From CATQHB01 sp965262595 (GTDB lineage: Bacteria > Chloroflexota > Dehalococcoidia > Lucifugimonadales > UBA3495): DNA of 64,000 nt. The DNA is taken from NCBI GenBank assembly GCA_965262595.1, contig OZ253548.1:744001-808000 (forward strand), in the 5' to 3' direction. The notes under the pieces were generated by a model, which saw nothing but the letters and a program-made list of their open reading frames with translations, searched no databases and had not been told where the DNA came from. This document shows positions 26,462 to 35,900 of this stretch, in pieces (within the stretch, counting starts at the first letter, position 1; every line of letters starts with the position of its first letter). A program made the translations under genes and the position numbers.

Positions 26462-27272
26462 GAGAATACTCGCTTCGACTAATGCCCATTAAGTCCCTGA
26501 CCCGGTCCATCAACCCGGACTTGGTCTCCAGGTCAACTAGAGGCACATCGTCTCCGTCAATTCGGGCTACAATCCGCGAAAAAGCCGCGCCGGAAGGCGC
26601 TTTCTTGTCATAGATAATGGGGACACCCTGGTTGGTAGCCGTAATTAACCGGTCGTCCGCCGGAACCATGCCCAGAATGTCCACCGCAAGCAATTCCAGA
26701 ATGTCGTCCTTATCCATCATATCGCCGCGTTTTACCATGCTTGGACGAATTCGGTTTATTATCAGCTTCGGGTGATACAGCTCGGCAGCCTCCAACAGGC
26801 CGATCACCCGGTCGGCGTCCCTAATGGCGGAAACTTCCGGAGTAGTTACCAGAATCGCTTCCTGGGCCGGGCTGATGGCATTTTTGAAGCCCTGTTCGAT
26901 GCCGGCCGGACAGTCGATGATTACGTAGTCAAACTCCTGTTCCAGGTTGCCGCACAGTTCTTGCAACTGCTCCGGGTTGATGCAGTTCTTGTCCCGGGTC
27001 TGGGCAGCAGGAATAAGATATAATTCGTGCTTGTGCTTGTCCCGGATCATCGCCTGGTGCAGTTTGCACCTGCCTTCAATGGCATCCACCAAGTCGTAAA
27101 CGATGCGGTTCTCCAGTCCCATCACCACATCAAGATTGCGGAGGCCGATGTCGGTATCAATCACTACCACCTTATGCCCGCGCATTGCGAGACCGGTGCC
27201 GATATTGGCGGTGGTAGTGGTTTTTCCGACTCCTCCCTTTCCTGACGTGATGACTATAGTCTTACCCTTCAT
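26454..27272 (-). CDS. minD: Septum site-determining ATPase MinD
   Basis: A 272-residue membrane-associating ATPase. The deviant Walker A motif SGKGGVGKTTTTANIG is at residue 10, VVIDTDIGLRNLD near 37, and Walker B YVIIDCPAGIEQGF near 118. The C-terminal amphipathic membrane helix is SGLMDRVRDLMGI. I chose the ATG at 27272; upstream in-frame codons belong to minC. The start overlaps the minC stop by 11 nt. Confidence 0.97.
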   Translation of the reverse strand: MKGKTIVITSGKGGVGKTTTTANIGTGLAMRGHKVVVIDTDIGLRNLDVVMGLENRIVYDLVDAIEGRCKLHQAMIRDKHKHELYLIPAAQTRDKNCINPEQLQELCGNLEQEFDYVIIDCPAGIEQGFKNAISPAQEAILVTTPEVSAIRDADRVIGLLEAAELYHPKLIINRIRPSMVKRGDMMDKDDILELLAVDILGMVPADDRLITATNQGVPIIYDKKAPSGAAFSRIVARIDGDDVPLVDLETKSGLMDRVRDLMGISRSEYSHA

Positions 27273-28440
27273 ACAATACTCCTCCCTGGTATTCTTCGTA
27301 CCGTCGGACAAAGGGGGCAACGAAAATCGAACGCCGACGAATATAGGCAATCTTGGGTTCCGCCCGGTTGGGCCTGGCTTGACGAGCGCTTCTCGGCGCT
27401 ACCCCAATATGGGGTCCAATCTGTAGGCGGTGGGATTCCATATTCATTGCAACGATGGTGGATTTGACGTCCCCGCCCGCCCCGGCGTGGGCTTGGCCCC
27501 GGAGCGCTCCAAATACCACGATGTCTCCATCGGCGATAATTTCCGCTCCGGGATTCACGTCGGCCAGCACCACCACGTCTCCGGGATAGCGTATGACCTC
27601 TCCGGAGCGGCAGGTAGTCTTAATGATCAGCGCTTCGTTGCCCCGGTTAAAATCCAGGGCAGTCGCCGCATCACCAGACCGTGGGTGTGCCGTCGTTTCG
27701 TAACTAAGGTTATCGCTTTCCGGTTCGGCAGCCGGCAACTCCGGCCCGGCTGATTCTCTTTCTGAGTCGGTTGGAACTTGTACAGCCGACGGACTGTTCT
27801 TTTCGTATTTTGGATTGGAGTTTTCATCCGCCGGATCGTCTCCCAGAAGGGGTTCCGAGTTTGGTGATTGTGCCGCCGTTAGCCGGGATGCTTTCTCAGG
27901 TACAAGGTCTGTTGGCGGCGTTTCAACTTCCGGTTCGACCGGAGTTGTTAATTCCAACGAATTCGTTGCCTTTAACGATGGCCGATCTTCCAATTCCATT
28001 CTAAATTGGATTGGCTCGGTGACGGCATCAGCGACCGCAGTTTCTTGAACCTCGGTTTCCTGTGGCCCGAGTTCCTCCGCTACTGCTGTTCCGTTGGGGG
28101 GGTCGCTTTGGCCGGCGGTTGCATCTGGCGGCGGCCCAAGCGCTACGGAGGGTTCGCTACCTGAAATAGCGTCTTCCAGGATTTCCGGCGAACACCAATA
28201 GCGGGAGACCGTCAACCCGGACTCTTTATCCAGAATCTGTTTGATTCCGGAAAGTTGCTCGGCAACCAATATTCTGCGGCCAACGTTCACCGAGATTGTG
28301 CCTCTGGAATACAGGCCACGGCACTCCGAGAGATATTCTCGCAGGTTCCGAACCGCGATCTCGAATGGAACGGCGTCATCAATGACAAAGTCCACATTGG
28401 TGCCTCGCCCCATTACCTGAATCGTGTCGATTTCTAACAT
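27262..28440 (-). CDS. minC: Septum site-determining protein MinC with a long linker
   Basis: An FtsZ inhibitor. The N-terminal domain (about 1-95) contains FEIAVRNLREYLSE and SRYWCSPEILEDA. The C-terminal beta-helix (about 270-370) has LIIKTTCRSGEVIRYPGDVVVLADVNPGAE and the Gly-rich GALRGQAHAGAGGD, which binds MinD. Between them is an acidic, Pro/Glu/Ser-rich linker of roughly 170 residues, much longer than usual, making the protein 392 residues rather than about 220-230. It is first of three overlapping min genes. Confidence 0.92.
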   Translation of the reverse strand: MLEIDTIQVMGRGTNVDFVIDDAVPFEIAVRNLREYLSECRGLYSRGTISVNVGRRILVAEQLSGIKQILDKESGLTVSRYWCSPEILEDAISGSEPSVALGPPPDATAGQSDPPNGTAVAEELGPQETEVQETAVADAVTEPIQFRMELEDRPSLKATNSLELTTPVEPEVETPPTDLVPEKASRLTAAQSPNSEPLLGDDPADENSNPKYEKNSPSAVQVPTDSERESAGPELPAAEPESDNLSYETTAHPRSGDAATALDFNRGNEALIIKTTCRSGEVIRYPGDVVVLADVNPGAEIIADGDIVVFGALRGQAHAGAGGDVKSTIVAMNMESHRLQIGPHIGVAPRSARQARPNRAEPKIAYIRRRSIFVAPFVRRYEEYQGGVLYEG

Positions 28441-29040
28441 TGGACCTTCTCCAACTCGGATAGCGGGAGGATTAGTGTTGTCGATCCCTTCGGGTGACGG
28501 CGGGCGTACAAAGAACTTCTCCGATCAACCCTTGCTTAAGCAAAAGAAGGTCGTACAACAAGACCGTACAACAAGACCGTACAACAAGGAAGATCGTGCG
28601 CCCTGAATCTGGAAAGGTTTGAATGCCGGCAATTACCCGGACAGGTGGAGCACCGCCGCACTCACATCTTCCACTTATGCTCCTAAAGCTTTATAACAGG
28701 GCAATTTTGGCGACGTCAAGGCATCTGTTTTGATGATTTGGAGCAGATTGAGACCAGAGAGACCGGGGCCCGATTGAACCGGCAGCGGAAATCCGGCAAT
28801 TGTGTGGGGAACCGGAGGTTACGTCCCAAAGGAGCGGAGGCAGAGCGGTGAGGCAAACAATGCGGTCAAGGGAAAATCTTTCGATTAGCGGGGGAAAGCG
28901 CGGACTCTATCGGACGAAGGGCGCCACTTAGCGGCAGTCCGCAAAGGGGGAATCCGGCAAATGAGAATAGGGATCGCAGCCGGACAAACTAGCACTAATC
29001 AGCCCTAACCGCCCGGCAGCGCGGCCATCAAGAAAATGGG
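28441..29040. other. Gene-free 600-bp stretch with a 13-bp tandem repeat
   Basis: No gene, tRNA or recognisable RNA. A threefold 13-bp repeat lies at 28549-28587. The rest is low in open frames on both strands. Confidence 0.5.
28549..28587. repeat. 13-bp tandem repeat, three copies
   Basis: GACCGTACAACAA occurs twice exactly (28562-28574, 28575-28587), preceded by a third copy with changes (GGTCGTACAACAA). It is intergenic, upstream of minC. Confidence 0.85.
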
Positions 29041-30213
29041 TTATCCGGCTGCCCCAAATATAGCTACCGAGCAGGTAAAGGAGCCAGGGCGGCCGCCCAG
29101 ATTATGGGTCAATCCCAAATCGGCCTTCTTCAATTGGCGCCCGCCGGCTTTGCCCTGGATTTGCTTATAGACCTCGTAAATCATCCGAATGCCGCTGGCC
29201 CCGACCGGGTGACCGAAGCATTTCAGTCCGCCGTCAGTGTTGACCGGCAAGTCCCCCTCCAGGGTAAAGGTTCCGGCAGCCACGTCTTCGCCGGCCCGGC
29301 CCCGCGGACTGAATCCCAGGTCTTCATAAATTATCAACTCAGTGATAGTAAAACAGTCGTGTACCATTGCCAGGTCCAGCTCCTCTTTGGGACTGACAAT
29401 TCCGGCCTCTTGGTAGGCGGCTTGACCGGCACGGACGCTCTCCGGGAAGTGGGTAAAGTCCCAGTCGCTGCGGATGGCCCCGAATGCGCCGACCGATAGG
29501 GACAGGGCCTTTACCAGCACGTAATCGCGACGAAAACTACGGGCAATTTCCGGGGTGGTTATTATCGCCGCGGCAGCGCCGTCACTAACACCGCAGCAAT
29601 CGAACAACCCAAGCGGCCAGGCTATCATGGGCGCATTGACCACCTGTTCCTGGCTGACCTCCCGCTGGAAATGGGCCTTGGAGTTCAGGGTGCCGTTGTG
29701 GTGGTTCTTGACTGCAATTTCTGCGAGAGTTCGTTTGCCGTCCGCAAAAGGAATGCCATATTGGTGGAAGTAGCGGGTGGCTGCCATTGCAAACTGGGAA
29801 GGAGGCGGAGTGGGAGGCGTTACGTCCGAACCAGGCGCCTCAGGGATAGCTAACCCGGAAAAGCCGGAGTCCTTCAGCTTTTCTACGCCGACGGCCAGCA
29901 CAATGTCATAGATGCCGGCGGCGACCGCGTAGGATGCATTGCGGAAAGCATCGGTAGCCGTGGCGCAGGCATTTTCAACCCGGGTTATGGGAATGTAATC
30001 CAGTTTCAACGCCTCAGCCAGGGGTTGACCGGTACGGAAACTGCTGACCGTGCCCAGCCACGCAGCTTGCACCTCCTTGGGTTCAATTCCGGCGTCGGCA
30101 TAGGCTTCATAGGCTGCTTCTATCATCAGGTCGGCAGCGCTGGCATCCCAACGCTCCCCAAATTTGGTGCAACCCATGCCGATTATCGCTACCCGGTCCT
30201 TAATACCGCCCAT
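29041..30213 (-). CDS. Thiolase / SCP2-type acyltransferase
   Basis: A 390-residue SCPx-type thiolase. The start KDRVAIIGMGCTKFGER is characteristic. The nucleophile Cys near residue 82 is in RVENACATATDAF, and the His is in GHPVGASGIRM near 340. The usual second Cys motif is replaced by GLTHNLGG near 368, as in some SCP2/archaeal-type members. It lies 37 nt downstream of the HMG-CoA-synthase-like/OB-fold fusion on the same strand, so the two probably form a complex. AGGGGGCAGCAGA precedes the ATG. Confidence 0.88.
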   Translation of the reverse strand: MGGIKDRVAIIGMGCTKFGERWDASAADLMIEAAYEAYADAGIEPKEVQAAWLGTVSSFRTGQPLAEALKLDYIPITRVENACATATDAFRNASYAVAAGIYDIVLAVGVEKLKDSGFSGLAIPEAPGSDVTPPTPPPSQFAMAATRYFHQYGIPFADGKRTLAEIAVKNHHNGTLNSKAHFQREVSQEQVVNAPMIAWPLGLFDCCGVSDGAAAAIITTPEIARSFRRDYVLVKALSLSVGAFGAIRSDWDFTHFPESVRAGQAAYQEAGIVSPKEELDLAMVHDCFTITELIIYEDLGFSPRGRAGEDVAAGTFTLEGDLPVNTDGGLKCFGHPVGASGIRMIYEVYKQIQGKAGGRQLKKADLGLTHNLGGRPGSFTCSVAIFGAAG

Positions 30214-30250
30214 TCTGCTGCCCCCTAATGTAACTCAGCCGGTTGGCTGG

Positions 30251-31699
30251 CTAATTGACGACTCCAAACCTTTCAGGGATGGCTTTCCAGTAATAATTGT
30301 GGATTCCGTTGACCACCCGCAGCTTACGAAAGCTCATCGCGACGGGCATACCGATTCGGACTTCTTCCAACTCGCGGTCGGTCAACATACACAAGATTCG
30401 CCCGCCGCACTGGAAGTCCACGACGCTGACCACCAGGGGAGTGTCAACCGCTCCGGCGATGTAGTCCATAGAATAGGTGAATACCTCGCCTCTTTGGTCG
30501 CTCAGGCGGAGGGAAGAGGAATCGTCCCTGGCCTGACAGTTTACACAGACTCTCTGCGCCGGGTATTGGACGTACCCGCAGGCGTTGCACTTCCCGGCGT
30601 ACAGCCGCAGGTTTTTGTCGCTCTCCCGCCATAGGGCCGCCACGGAGGGCGACGCCGGAGCAGGACGGCGGGCGGCCTCATCGGTAGTCCATAGGTCACG
30701 CCAGCGCGCGTAGGTTTCGTAGTTGTCGAGCACCCGACCGGTTTCCAGATGCCCGGCCAACCCTCCCTTGCGCCGTTTCTTTCCTGAGAGTGATTCTCCG
30801 GAGGCCAGGCCGGAAATCCTTTGGGTTGTACGGAAGGCAAGCAAATCGCTGCCATCACCGTAGGACACGGTTAACAGCAACTGCCCGGCTTCCGCTTCCT
30901 CCAAGGCGCCAACCAGGAGCATCAATGGAAAAGCGGCTCCCGTGTTGCCCAGCCGTCCGAAAAGCGGATCCTGCACCTGTTCCGGTTGGAACCCTAGATG
31001 GCGCGCCAGTTGGGTTTGCCGACGCGCGTCCGGCCCATAGAGGGCAACCCGGCTAAAGTCCTGGGTATTAAGGTTGTGCTTGCCCAAGAAACCGGCCAGC
31101 GCTTCCGGCACGATGCGTTCCAGACCTTCTTCAGTGGCAAAGCGGTCTTCCCAGGAACGGACAAAACTGTCGCCGGAGGAGCGCCAATTGTCCAGCATAT
31201 TCTCGGTGACGGAGTGAAATCCGGACAATTCGGCAATAACACCTTCTTTGCCGACCAGAAACGCGGCGGCTCCATCGCCGGAACTTCGTTCGGTCTCACT
31301 CCGGGGCGGCCCTTGTCGGCTATCGGAGGCAACGACCAGAACCTGGCCGGCCGAACCGGCAGCCACGGAGTCCAATGCTGATTTCAGGGAAGTTGTACCG
31401 GCGCGCAGTACATCCGTAATGTCGGCGGTGAAAATATCCCGCCGCAAATCGAGGGCAGTGGCTATGATCGCGGCCCCCTGTTTTTCGGCGTATGGGGTGG
31501 TGGTGCTGGCAAAAATCAGGCCGTCCACTGCCTGGCGGTCTCTTCCACCAATACAATCCATTGCTGCGGCCACCGCCATAGTGACGCTGTCTTCGTCAAA
31601 GTTGGCGACCGCCCGCTGGTTAGCCGAACCCCAGCCTAACGTACTTTGGCCGAGGCGAAATTTGGGAACGTAGGTGCCGCAGGCAACAATTCCGGCCAA
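30251..31699 (-). CDS. HMG-CoA-synthase-like protein fused to a DUF35 OB-fold domain
   Basis: A two-domain protein of about 482 residues. Residues 1-320 follow HMG-CoA synthase/KAS III (VACGTYVPKFRL at the start, GNTGAAFPLMLLVGALEEA near 250). Residues 370-482 are a zinc ribbon (CNACGYVQYP ... CVNC) plus OB fold. The position of the catalytic Cys (ADLEFACKAGT in archaeal enzymes) reads ADITDVLRAGT here, so the nucleophile is Leu at about residue 98. It may scaffold or bind acyl-CoA rather than catalyse Claisen condensation. I chose the TTG at 31699 because GGAG precedes it; another TTG at 31714 adds 5 residues. Confidence 0.82.
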   Translation of the reverse strand: MAGIVACGTYVPKFRLGQSTLGWGSANQRAVANFDEDSVTMAVAAAMDCIGGRDRQAVDGLIFASTTTPYAEKQGAAIIATALDLRRDIFTADITDVLRAGTTSLKSALDSVAAGSAGQVLVVASDSRQGPPRSETERSSGDGAAAFLVGKEGVIAELSGFHSVTENMLDNWRSSGDSFVRSWEDRFATEEGLERIVPEALAGFLGKHNLNTQDFSRVALYGPDARRQTQLARHLGFQPEQVQDPLFGRLGNTGAAFPLMLLVGALEEAEAGQLLLTVSYGDGSDLLAFRTTQRISGLASGESLSGKKRRKGGLAGHLETGRVLDNYETYARWRDLWTTDEAARRPAPASPSVAALWRESDKNLRLYAGKCNACGYVQYPAQRVCVNCQARDDSSSLRLSDQRGEVFTYSMDYIAGAVDTPLVVSVVDFQCGGRILCMLTDRELEEVRIGMPVAMSFRKLRVVNGIHNYYWKAIPERFGVVN

Positions 31700-31714
31700 A
31701 ACTAGCTCCGCCAA

Positions 31715-32042
31715 CGATGCTGATTAAACTTCGATGAGATTTGCGCTATGCTATCAGCCGTGTAGTTTGGGTGTCAATTTAAGAGTGTTACGGCGCACTA
31801 TCCAAACCCATTCATTTGCCCGGCGCGGACCCCGCGGCGGCCCATTACGGATAATGTCTTGCTCGCCCCATATCCGTCCCGGCAATTTCGTTGCTCCCTG
31901 GGATTCATCTGGAAGTGTTTCTGATATGTTACAATTGCATTGCATATCTGAACCCAATCTGAGACGGCGGGAGTATCCGTCCGATTCGAACCAGTGCCCA
32001 GGCTAAAAAAACCGGCCATCGAAAAGCACAGGAGACCCAGGA
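31715..32042. other. Divergent intergenic region upstream of the S41 protease
   Basis: No gene is seen. TACAAT at about 31931-31936 could be a -10 for the protease, but the -35 is weak. Confidence 0.35.
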
Positions 32043-33239
32043 GTGACCAAACTCAGGATTTTCGGTACTTACCTTATTGTGCTGGCAGTGGGAGCAGCTC
32101 TGGCCCTTTCGGTGCAGTACACTGTGGACCGGGCTTGGTTGGGAAACTGGGGCACAGTTTCCGATTCCCAGAGCTTGCCGCCGGAATTTGACCGGCTCGG
32201 TGAGGCTTGGAGCTTACTGGAGCGCGAACACATTGACCGGCAAGAGCTTGACCCCAAGTCAGTGAGTGACGGCGCGATTCGGGGAATGCTCCAGGCATTG
32301 GACGATCCCTACGCTTCATTTCTCGATGCCCAGCAATTTGACATCGAATCCCAGGAAATCCGCGGATTCTTTGAGGGAATCGGCGCCCAGGTTGGTATCA
32401 GGGAAGAGCGATTAACCATTATAGCCCCGCTTCCCGATACGCCGGCGGAGCAATCGGGAATCCGCCCCGGCGACATCATTTTGGAGATTGACGGGGAGAG
32501 CGCCGACGGCATTAGCCTTCTGGAAGCCGTTTCCAAAATTCGGGGCCAACGCGGCACTTCCGTGGAGTTGTTAGTCCTGCACCTGAACCAAACGGAAGCA
32601 ACCTTGATTGCCATCACTCGGGGCGTGATCCCCCTGGAAACCGTGCGCTTTGCGATGCGCCCTGACGGCATTGGGCATCTGAGAATTTCGAGCTTTTCGG
32701 ACACCACCAACCAGCAAGTGGAAGCTGCGATACAGGAGTTTCGAGCGGCCAACGGGACCGGCCTGATTGTTGACCTGCGCAATAACCCGGGCGGATTGCT
32801 GAAGGCAGTCGTGGACGTTACGAGCCAATTCCTGGAAGACGGGCTGGTAACCTACGAACTCGACGCCCAGGGCAGCCGCCGGGAGTGGAAAGTTAGCCCA
32901 GACGGCAAGGGTAAGGACATTCCGATGGTTGTTTTGATCAACGAGTTCAGCGCCAGCGCCAGCGAGGTATTTTCGGGAGCCATCATCGACCACAACCGCG
33001 CTCCGGTAATTGGGGTCACTTCCTTCGGGAAAGGCAGCGTCAACACCATGCGGGGCCTTTCCGACGGTTCCGGTATATTTTTTACTATCGCCAGGTGGTA
33101 CACGCCAAACGGAAACTTGATTGAGGGAGAGGGCATTACGCCCACTCTGGCGGTTAGCATCCCCGAGGATGCCAGCTCTGACGTTCAGTTGGAACGGGCC
33201 ATCGAAATCCTGCAGCAGCGCCTGACCCGATCCCAATAG
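32043..33239 (+). CDS. S41 family C-terminal processing protease
   Basis: A 398-residue membrane-anchored tail-specific protease. It has an N-terminal signal/anchor helix (FGTYLIVLAVGAALALSV). A PDZ domain spans about 95-180 (GIGAQVGIREERL, SGIRPGDIILEIDG). The S41 core has NEFSASASEVFSG with the Ser nucleophile near residue 306 and FGKGSVN with the general-base Lys near 330. It probably degrades or trims periplasmic or cell-surface proteins. The GTG start follows AGGAGACCCAGGA. smpB is 48 nt downstream. Confidence 0.94.
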   Translation: MTKLRIFGTYLIVLAVGAALALSVQYTVDRAWLGNWGTVSDSQSLPPEFDRLGEAWSLLEREHIDRQELDPKSVSDGAIRGMLQALDDPYASFLDAQQFDIESQEIRGFFEGIGAQVGIREERLTIIAPLPDTPAEQSGIRPGDIILEIDGESADGISLLEAVSKIRGQRGTSVELLVLHLNQTEATLIAITRGVIPLETVRFAMRPDGIGHLRISSFSDTTNQQVEAAIQEFRAANGTGLIVDLRNNPGGLLKAVVDVTSQFLEDGLVTYELDAQGSRREWKVSPDGKGKDIPMVVLINEFSASASEVFSGAIIDHNRAPVIGVTSFGKGSVNTMRGLSDGSGIFFTIARWYTPNGNLIEGEGITPTLAVSIPEDASSDVQLERAIEILQQRLTRSQ

Positions 33240-33287
33240 GATTATTTTTCTCATTGGTAAGTCATTCATTTACCAGGCAGGGAAATC

Positions 33288-33779
33288 TTGGCAAACGTAA
33301 AGAAAAAGAAGACGGCCGCTCAACAGCCCAATAACCGGGTTATCTCAGCCAATCGGCAGGCGTTCTTTAATTACGAGATACTGGAACGTGTAGAGGCCGG
33401 TTTGGTGCTTACCGGTACGGAAATAAAGTCGGTGCGCGCCGGAAAAGTTGATTTGAGAGAGGCCTACGCCCGTCCCGTTGACGGAGAGCTATGGCTGAAC
33501 AACGCCCATATCGCTCTCTACGACGCCGCCAGTGTCTATAATCACGACCCCCGCAGGCCGCGCAAGCTGCTGCTGCATCGGGAGCAGATTCATCAGTTGA
33601 CCGCCGAAGTGGCCCAGAAGGGCCTGACTCTGGTTGCCCTGCGTTTGTACATCAAGAACCATGTCGCCAAAGTGGAGCTGGGGTTGGGCCGGGGCAAACG
33701 CCAGTTCGACAAGCGGCGGGCAATTCGGGACCGGGATATGGACCTGGCGGCCCGGCAAGCTATGCGGGCCGTCCGCTAA
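33288..33779 (+). CDS. smpB: SsrA-binding protein SmpB
   Basis: Binds tmRNA and brings it to stalled ribosomes for trans-translation. 163 residues: NRQAFFNYEILERVEAGLVL, GTEIKSVRAGKVDLREAYA, the RPRKLLLHREQI block, then LYIKNHVAKVELGLGRGK and the basic tail. The TTG start follows AGGGAAATC. No tmRNA gene was found nearby. Confidence 0.97.
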   Translation: MANVKKKKTAAQQPNNRVISANRQAFFNYEILERVEAGLVLTGTEIKSVRAGKVDLREAYARPVDGELWLNNAHIALYDAASVYNHDPRRPRKLLLHREQIHQLTAEVAQKGLTLVALRLYIKNHVAKVELGLGRGKRQFDKRRAIRDRDMDLAARQAMRAVR

Positions 33780-33928
33780 CCCGGCAAGGGCGGCGAATCG
33801 TAAGACCCGGTCCTCAATAAGTTACCCTGACTTTGTTCCAACTTGGGCCTGATTGCCAACTTCGCCACGCCGACTTCCTCTAACGCACTTTTTCCTCACC
33901 AGGCTGCTACATTGCCAACCCTCCAATG

Positions 33929-33959
33929 TTGACCATCTTAAGGCAAGTTGGGTTATAAT
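33929..33959 (+). promoter_or_regulatory. Sigma-70-type promoter of the gamma carbonic anhydrase gene
   Basis: TTGACC at 33929-33934 and a perfect TATAAT at 33954-33959, 19-nt spacer, about 85 nt before the TTG start. Confidence 0.6.
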
Positions 33960-34044
33960 CTGACACTAGCGAAAAACGTCATTGTCCGACTTGGCCCGGG
34001 TTGAAACATTCCCACGTCGGACGGGTTCAGTAAGGAGGACCAAT

Positions 34045-34551
34045 TTGATACGAAGCTTGGGCGATAAGACTCCCAAAGTTGCTGAAACCGCTTGGATTAG
34101 CGAATTTGCCTACGTGGTTGGGGACGTAGAGATTGGCGATTATTGCAGTATTTGGCCCGGCGTGACCATACGGGCCGACGGGGCCGAGAAGGTGGTCATT
34201 GGTAACTACGTCAACGTTCAGGAAGGAGCGGTTATCCACGGGAACGGACTGGTAATCGAAGACTACGTGACCGTAGGCCATAGCGTGGTGGTCCACGGTG
34301 ACCGCATTGGGGAAGGCTCCCTGCTGGGTAACAACTGTACCTTCCTGCACCGGGCAACTATCGGCAAGGAGTGCCTGATTGCCGCAAACTCGGTGGTCCT
34401 CTCCCGCACCAACGTTCCAGATCGGTCCTTCGTCACGGGCATTCCCGGGACAGTCAAGCGGGAAGTCAGCGAGCGGCAGGTTGAAACAATGAAGCACACT
34501 GCCAACTCTCTGGTGGAACGGGCCAAAGTCTTCCGGGAGAGCGGGCTTTAG
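34045..34551 (+). CDS. Gamma carbonic anhydrase family protein
   Basis: A 168-residue left-handed beta-helix protein. Hexapeptide repeats (VVGDVEIGDYCSIWPGV) run through it. The three zinc His positions are seen in GAVIHG, VGHSVVVHG (two). Arg and Asp of the intersubunit site are in TIRADG. It may hydrate CO2 or act as a related acyltransferase-fold enzyme. I chose the TTG at 34045 because AAGGAGGA precedes it; the longer upstream frame runs over the promoter region. Confidence 0.9.
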   Translation: MIRSLGDKTPKVAETAWISEFAYVVGDVEIGDYCSIWPGVTIRADGAEKVVIGNYVNVQEGAVIHGNGLVIEDYVTVGHSVVVHGDRIGEGSLLGNNCTFLHRATIGKECLIAANSVVLSRTNVPDRSFVTGIPGTVKREVSERQVETMKHTANSLVERAKVFRESGL

Positions 34552-34587
34552 CAGATACAAATCCTGGCAGTCGCCGTTGAACTTATA

Positions 34588-34620
34588 GCTTGTCCCGGCG
34601 CGGTCCGGCCGACACAAGCT
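34588..34620 (+). terminator. Possible terminator after the carbonic anhydrase gene
   Basis: AGCTTGT pairs with ACAAGCT, with an inner CGGC/GCCG stem; TTTAATG follows. 37 nt after the stop. Weak U tract. Confidence 0.4.
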
Positions 34621-34835
34621 TTAATGACAGGCTTTGATTGGCGCCGGTGGGCGTCGGCGTTGGGCCGCTATTTGTTCGAGGGGCGATTCACCGGCCCCGC
34701 CTAAACTTCCTGACCTTTTGCACCCGCGATTTTCCGACAGGAGAACCGGGACGGGCGGTTTCAGTTAACCTGTAGGCGGCGCAATGAGTACCTGGGCGAT
34801 TCCGGCGAGAGGCGTAATTTGCCTTCCGTTTCCGC

Positions 34836-35774
34836 TCAGCCCAGGCGTTGCGCCACCGGGAGCACCTCGGCGGCCAGATGTTCCATTACCCGGATGCTGG
34901 CGTCCAGGCCTTCCACCCGGAAATCATAGGTTAGCTGGTCAATCCCCAATTCCCGGCAGTAATAAACATCGTCAATGACTTCCTGGGTTGAAGCGATGAT
35001 TACGCCGCCGGTACGCACCGACCCTTCTTCTTTTGAGTTCAGATCGGTGAAGTGCAAACTGCGCTTTAGGGAAATAGAAATGCTTGACGCCTCTCGCCCG
35101 GCCCGTTCGGTCTGCTCCCGAAGGTAGGGAAGGTTTTGGGCTACGAAGTCCGGGGTTTGACGCGTCGTGTGCCAGCAATCCCCATATTTGGCCACTCGCC
35201 GCAGGGCAGGACGGCTATGGCCGCCGACCCAGATGGGTATATGTGGCTGCTGAACCGGCTTGGGGTAAAACTGAACGTCCTCAATGTCGTAGTACTTGCC
35301 ATGAAATTCCGGGTTGGCTTGAGTCCACAACGCCTTGAATATCTCCAGAAATTCATCGCTCATCGGGCCGCGTTCGGCATACGGAACCCCTAGAGTATCG
35401 AACTCCTTTTCCAGCCAGCCTACGCCGACGCCGCAAATCATCCGACCGTCGGTCAACACATCCAGCGAGGCGAACATCTTTGCCTGAACCAGCGGGTTCC
35501 GATAGGGCAGTATGATCACGGTGCTGCCCAGTTTTATGGACTCGGTACAGGCCGCCATAAAACCCAGCATCGTCATGGTTTCCAGAAAAGGTTCGTCGGC
35601 AGGCCGGGAGAAGGAGCCGTCGGCAGTGTAAGGGTACTGATCCGTACCGCCGGTCGGCAAGAGAATATGGTCTCCGGCCAAAACCGACTCAAAACCCAGT
35701 TCCTCGGCCCGCTGCACAAACCGGCGAATGCCTTGCGCATCGGGCAGCCGCGGGATACTAAGACCAACATTCAT
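34836..35774 (-). CDS. LLM class (F420-dependent type) oxidoreductase
   Basis: A 312-residue TIM-barrel enzyme of the luciferase-like monooxygenase group, most like the F420-using subfamily. The N-terminus is LGFESVLAGDHILLP, with VGVGWLEKEFDTLGVPYAERG near residue 105 and PIWVGGHSRPALRRVAKYGDCW near 170. I chose the ATG at 35774 because the family starts there and AAAGGAG is upstream; the extra 39 in-frame codons before it look non-coding. The substrate is not predictable. Confidence 0.9.
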   Translation of the reverse strand: MNVGLSIPRLPDAQGIRRFVQRAEELGFESVLAGDHILLPTGGTDQYPYTADGSFSRPADEPFLETMTMLGFMAACTESIKLGSTVIILPYRNPLVQAKMFASLDVLTDGRMICGVGVGWLEKEFDTLGVPYAERGPMSDEFLEIFKALWTQANPEFHGKYYDIEDVQFYPKPVQQPHIPIWVGGHSRPALRRVAKYGDCWHTTRQTPDFVAQNLPYLREQTERAGREASSISISLKRSLHFTDLNSKEEGSVRTGGVIIASTQEVIDDVYYCRELGIDQLTYDFRVEGLDASIRVMEHLAAEVLPVAQRLG

Positions 35775-35900
35775 GGCGCTGATTAACTCCTTTGTAAGCG
35801 AAAGAACGGCGCCGGATGCTATAACCCCCCAGATTTGCATGCCGACCCACCGCCGGGCGGTAGTATAGCATAACCCCAATCTTAGGTTCACAACGCGGTA

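Noticed and set aside
31960..32010. tRNA-like T arm upstream of the S41 protease
   Set aside because: GATTCGAA resembles a T loop, but no acceptor or anticodon arm can be formed around it.
33780..34040. Possible tmRNA next to smpB
   Set aside because: I find no tRNA-like ends or tag frame in the gap, only a promoter for the next gene.
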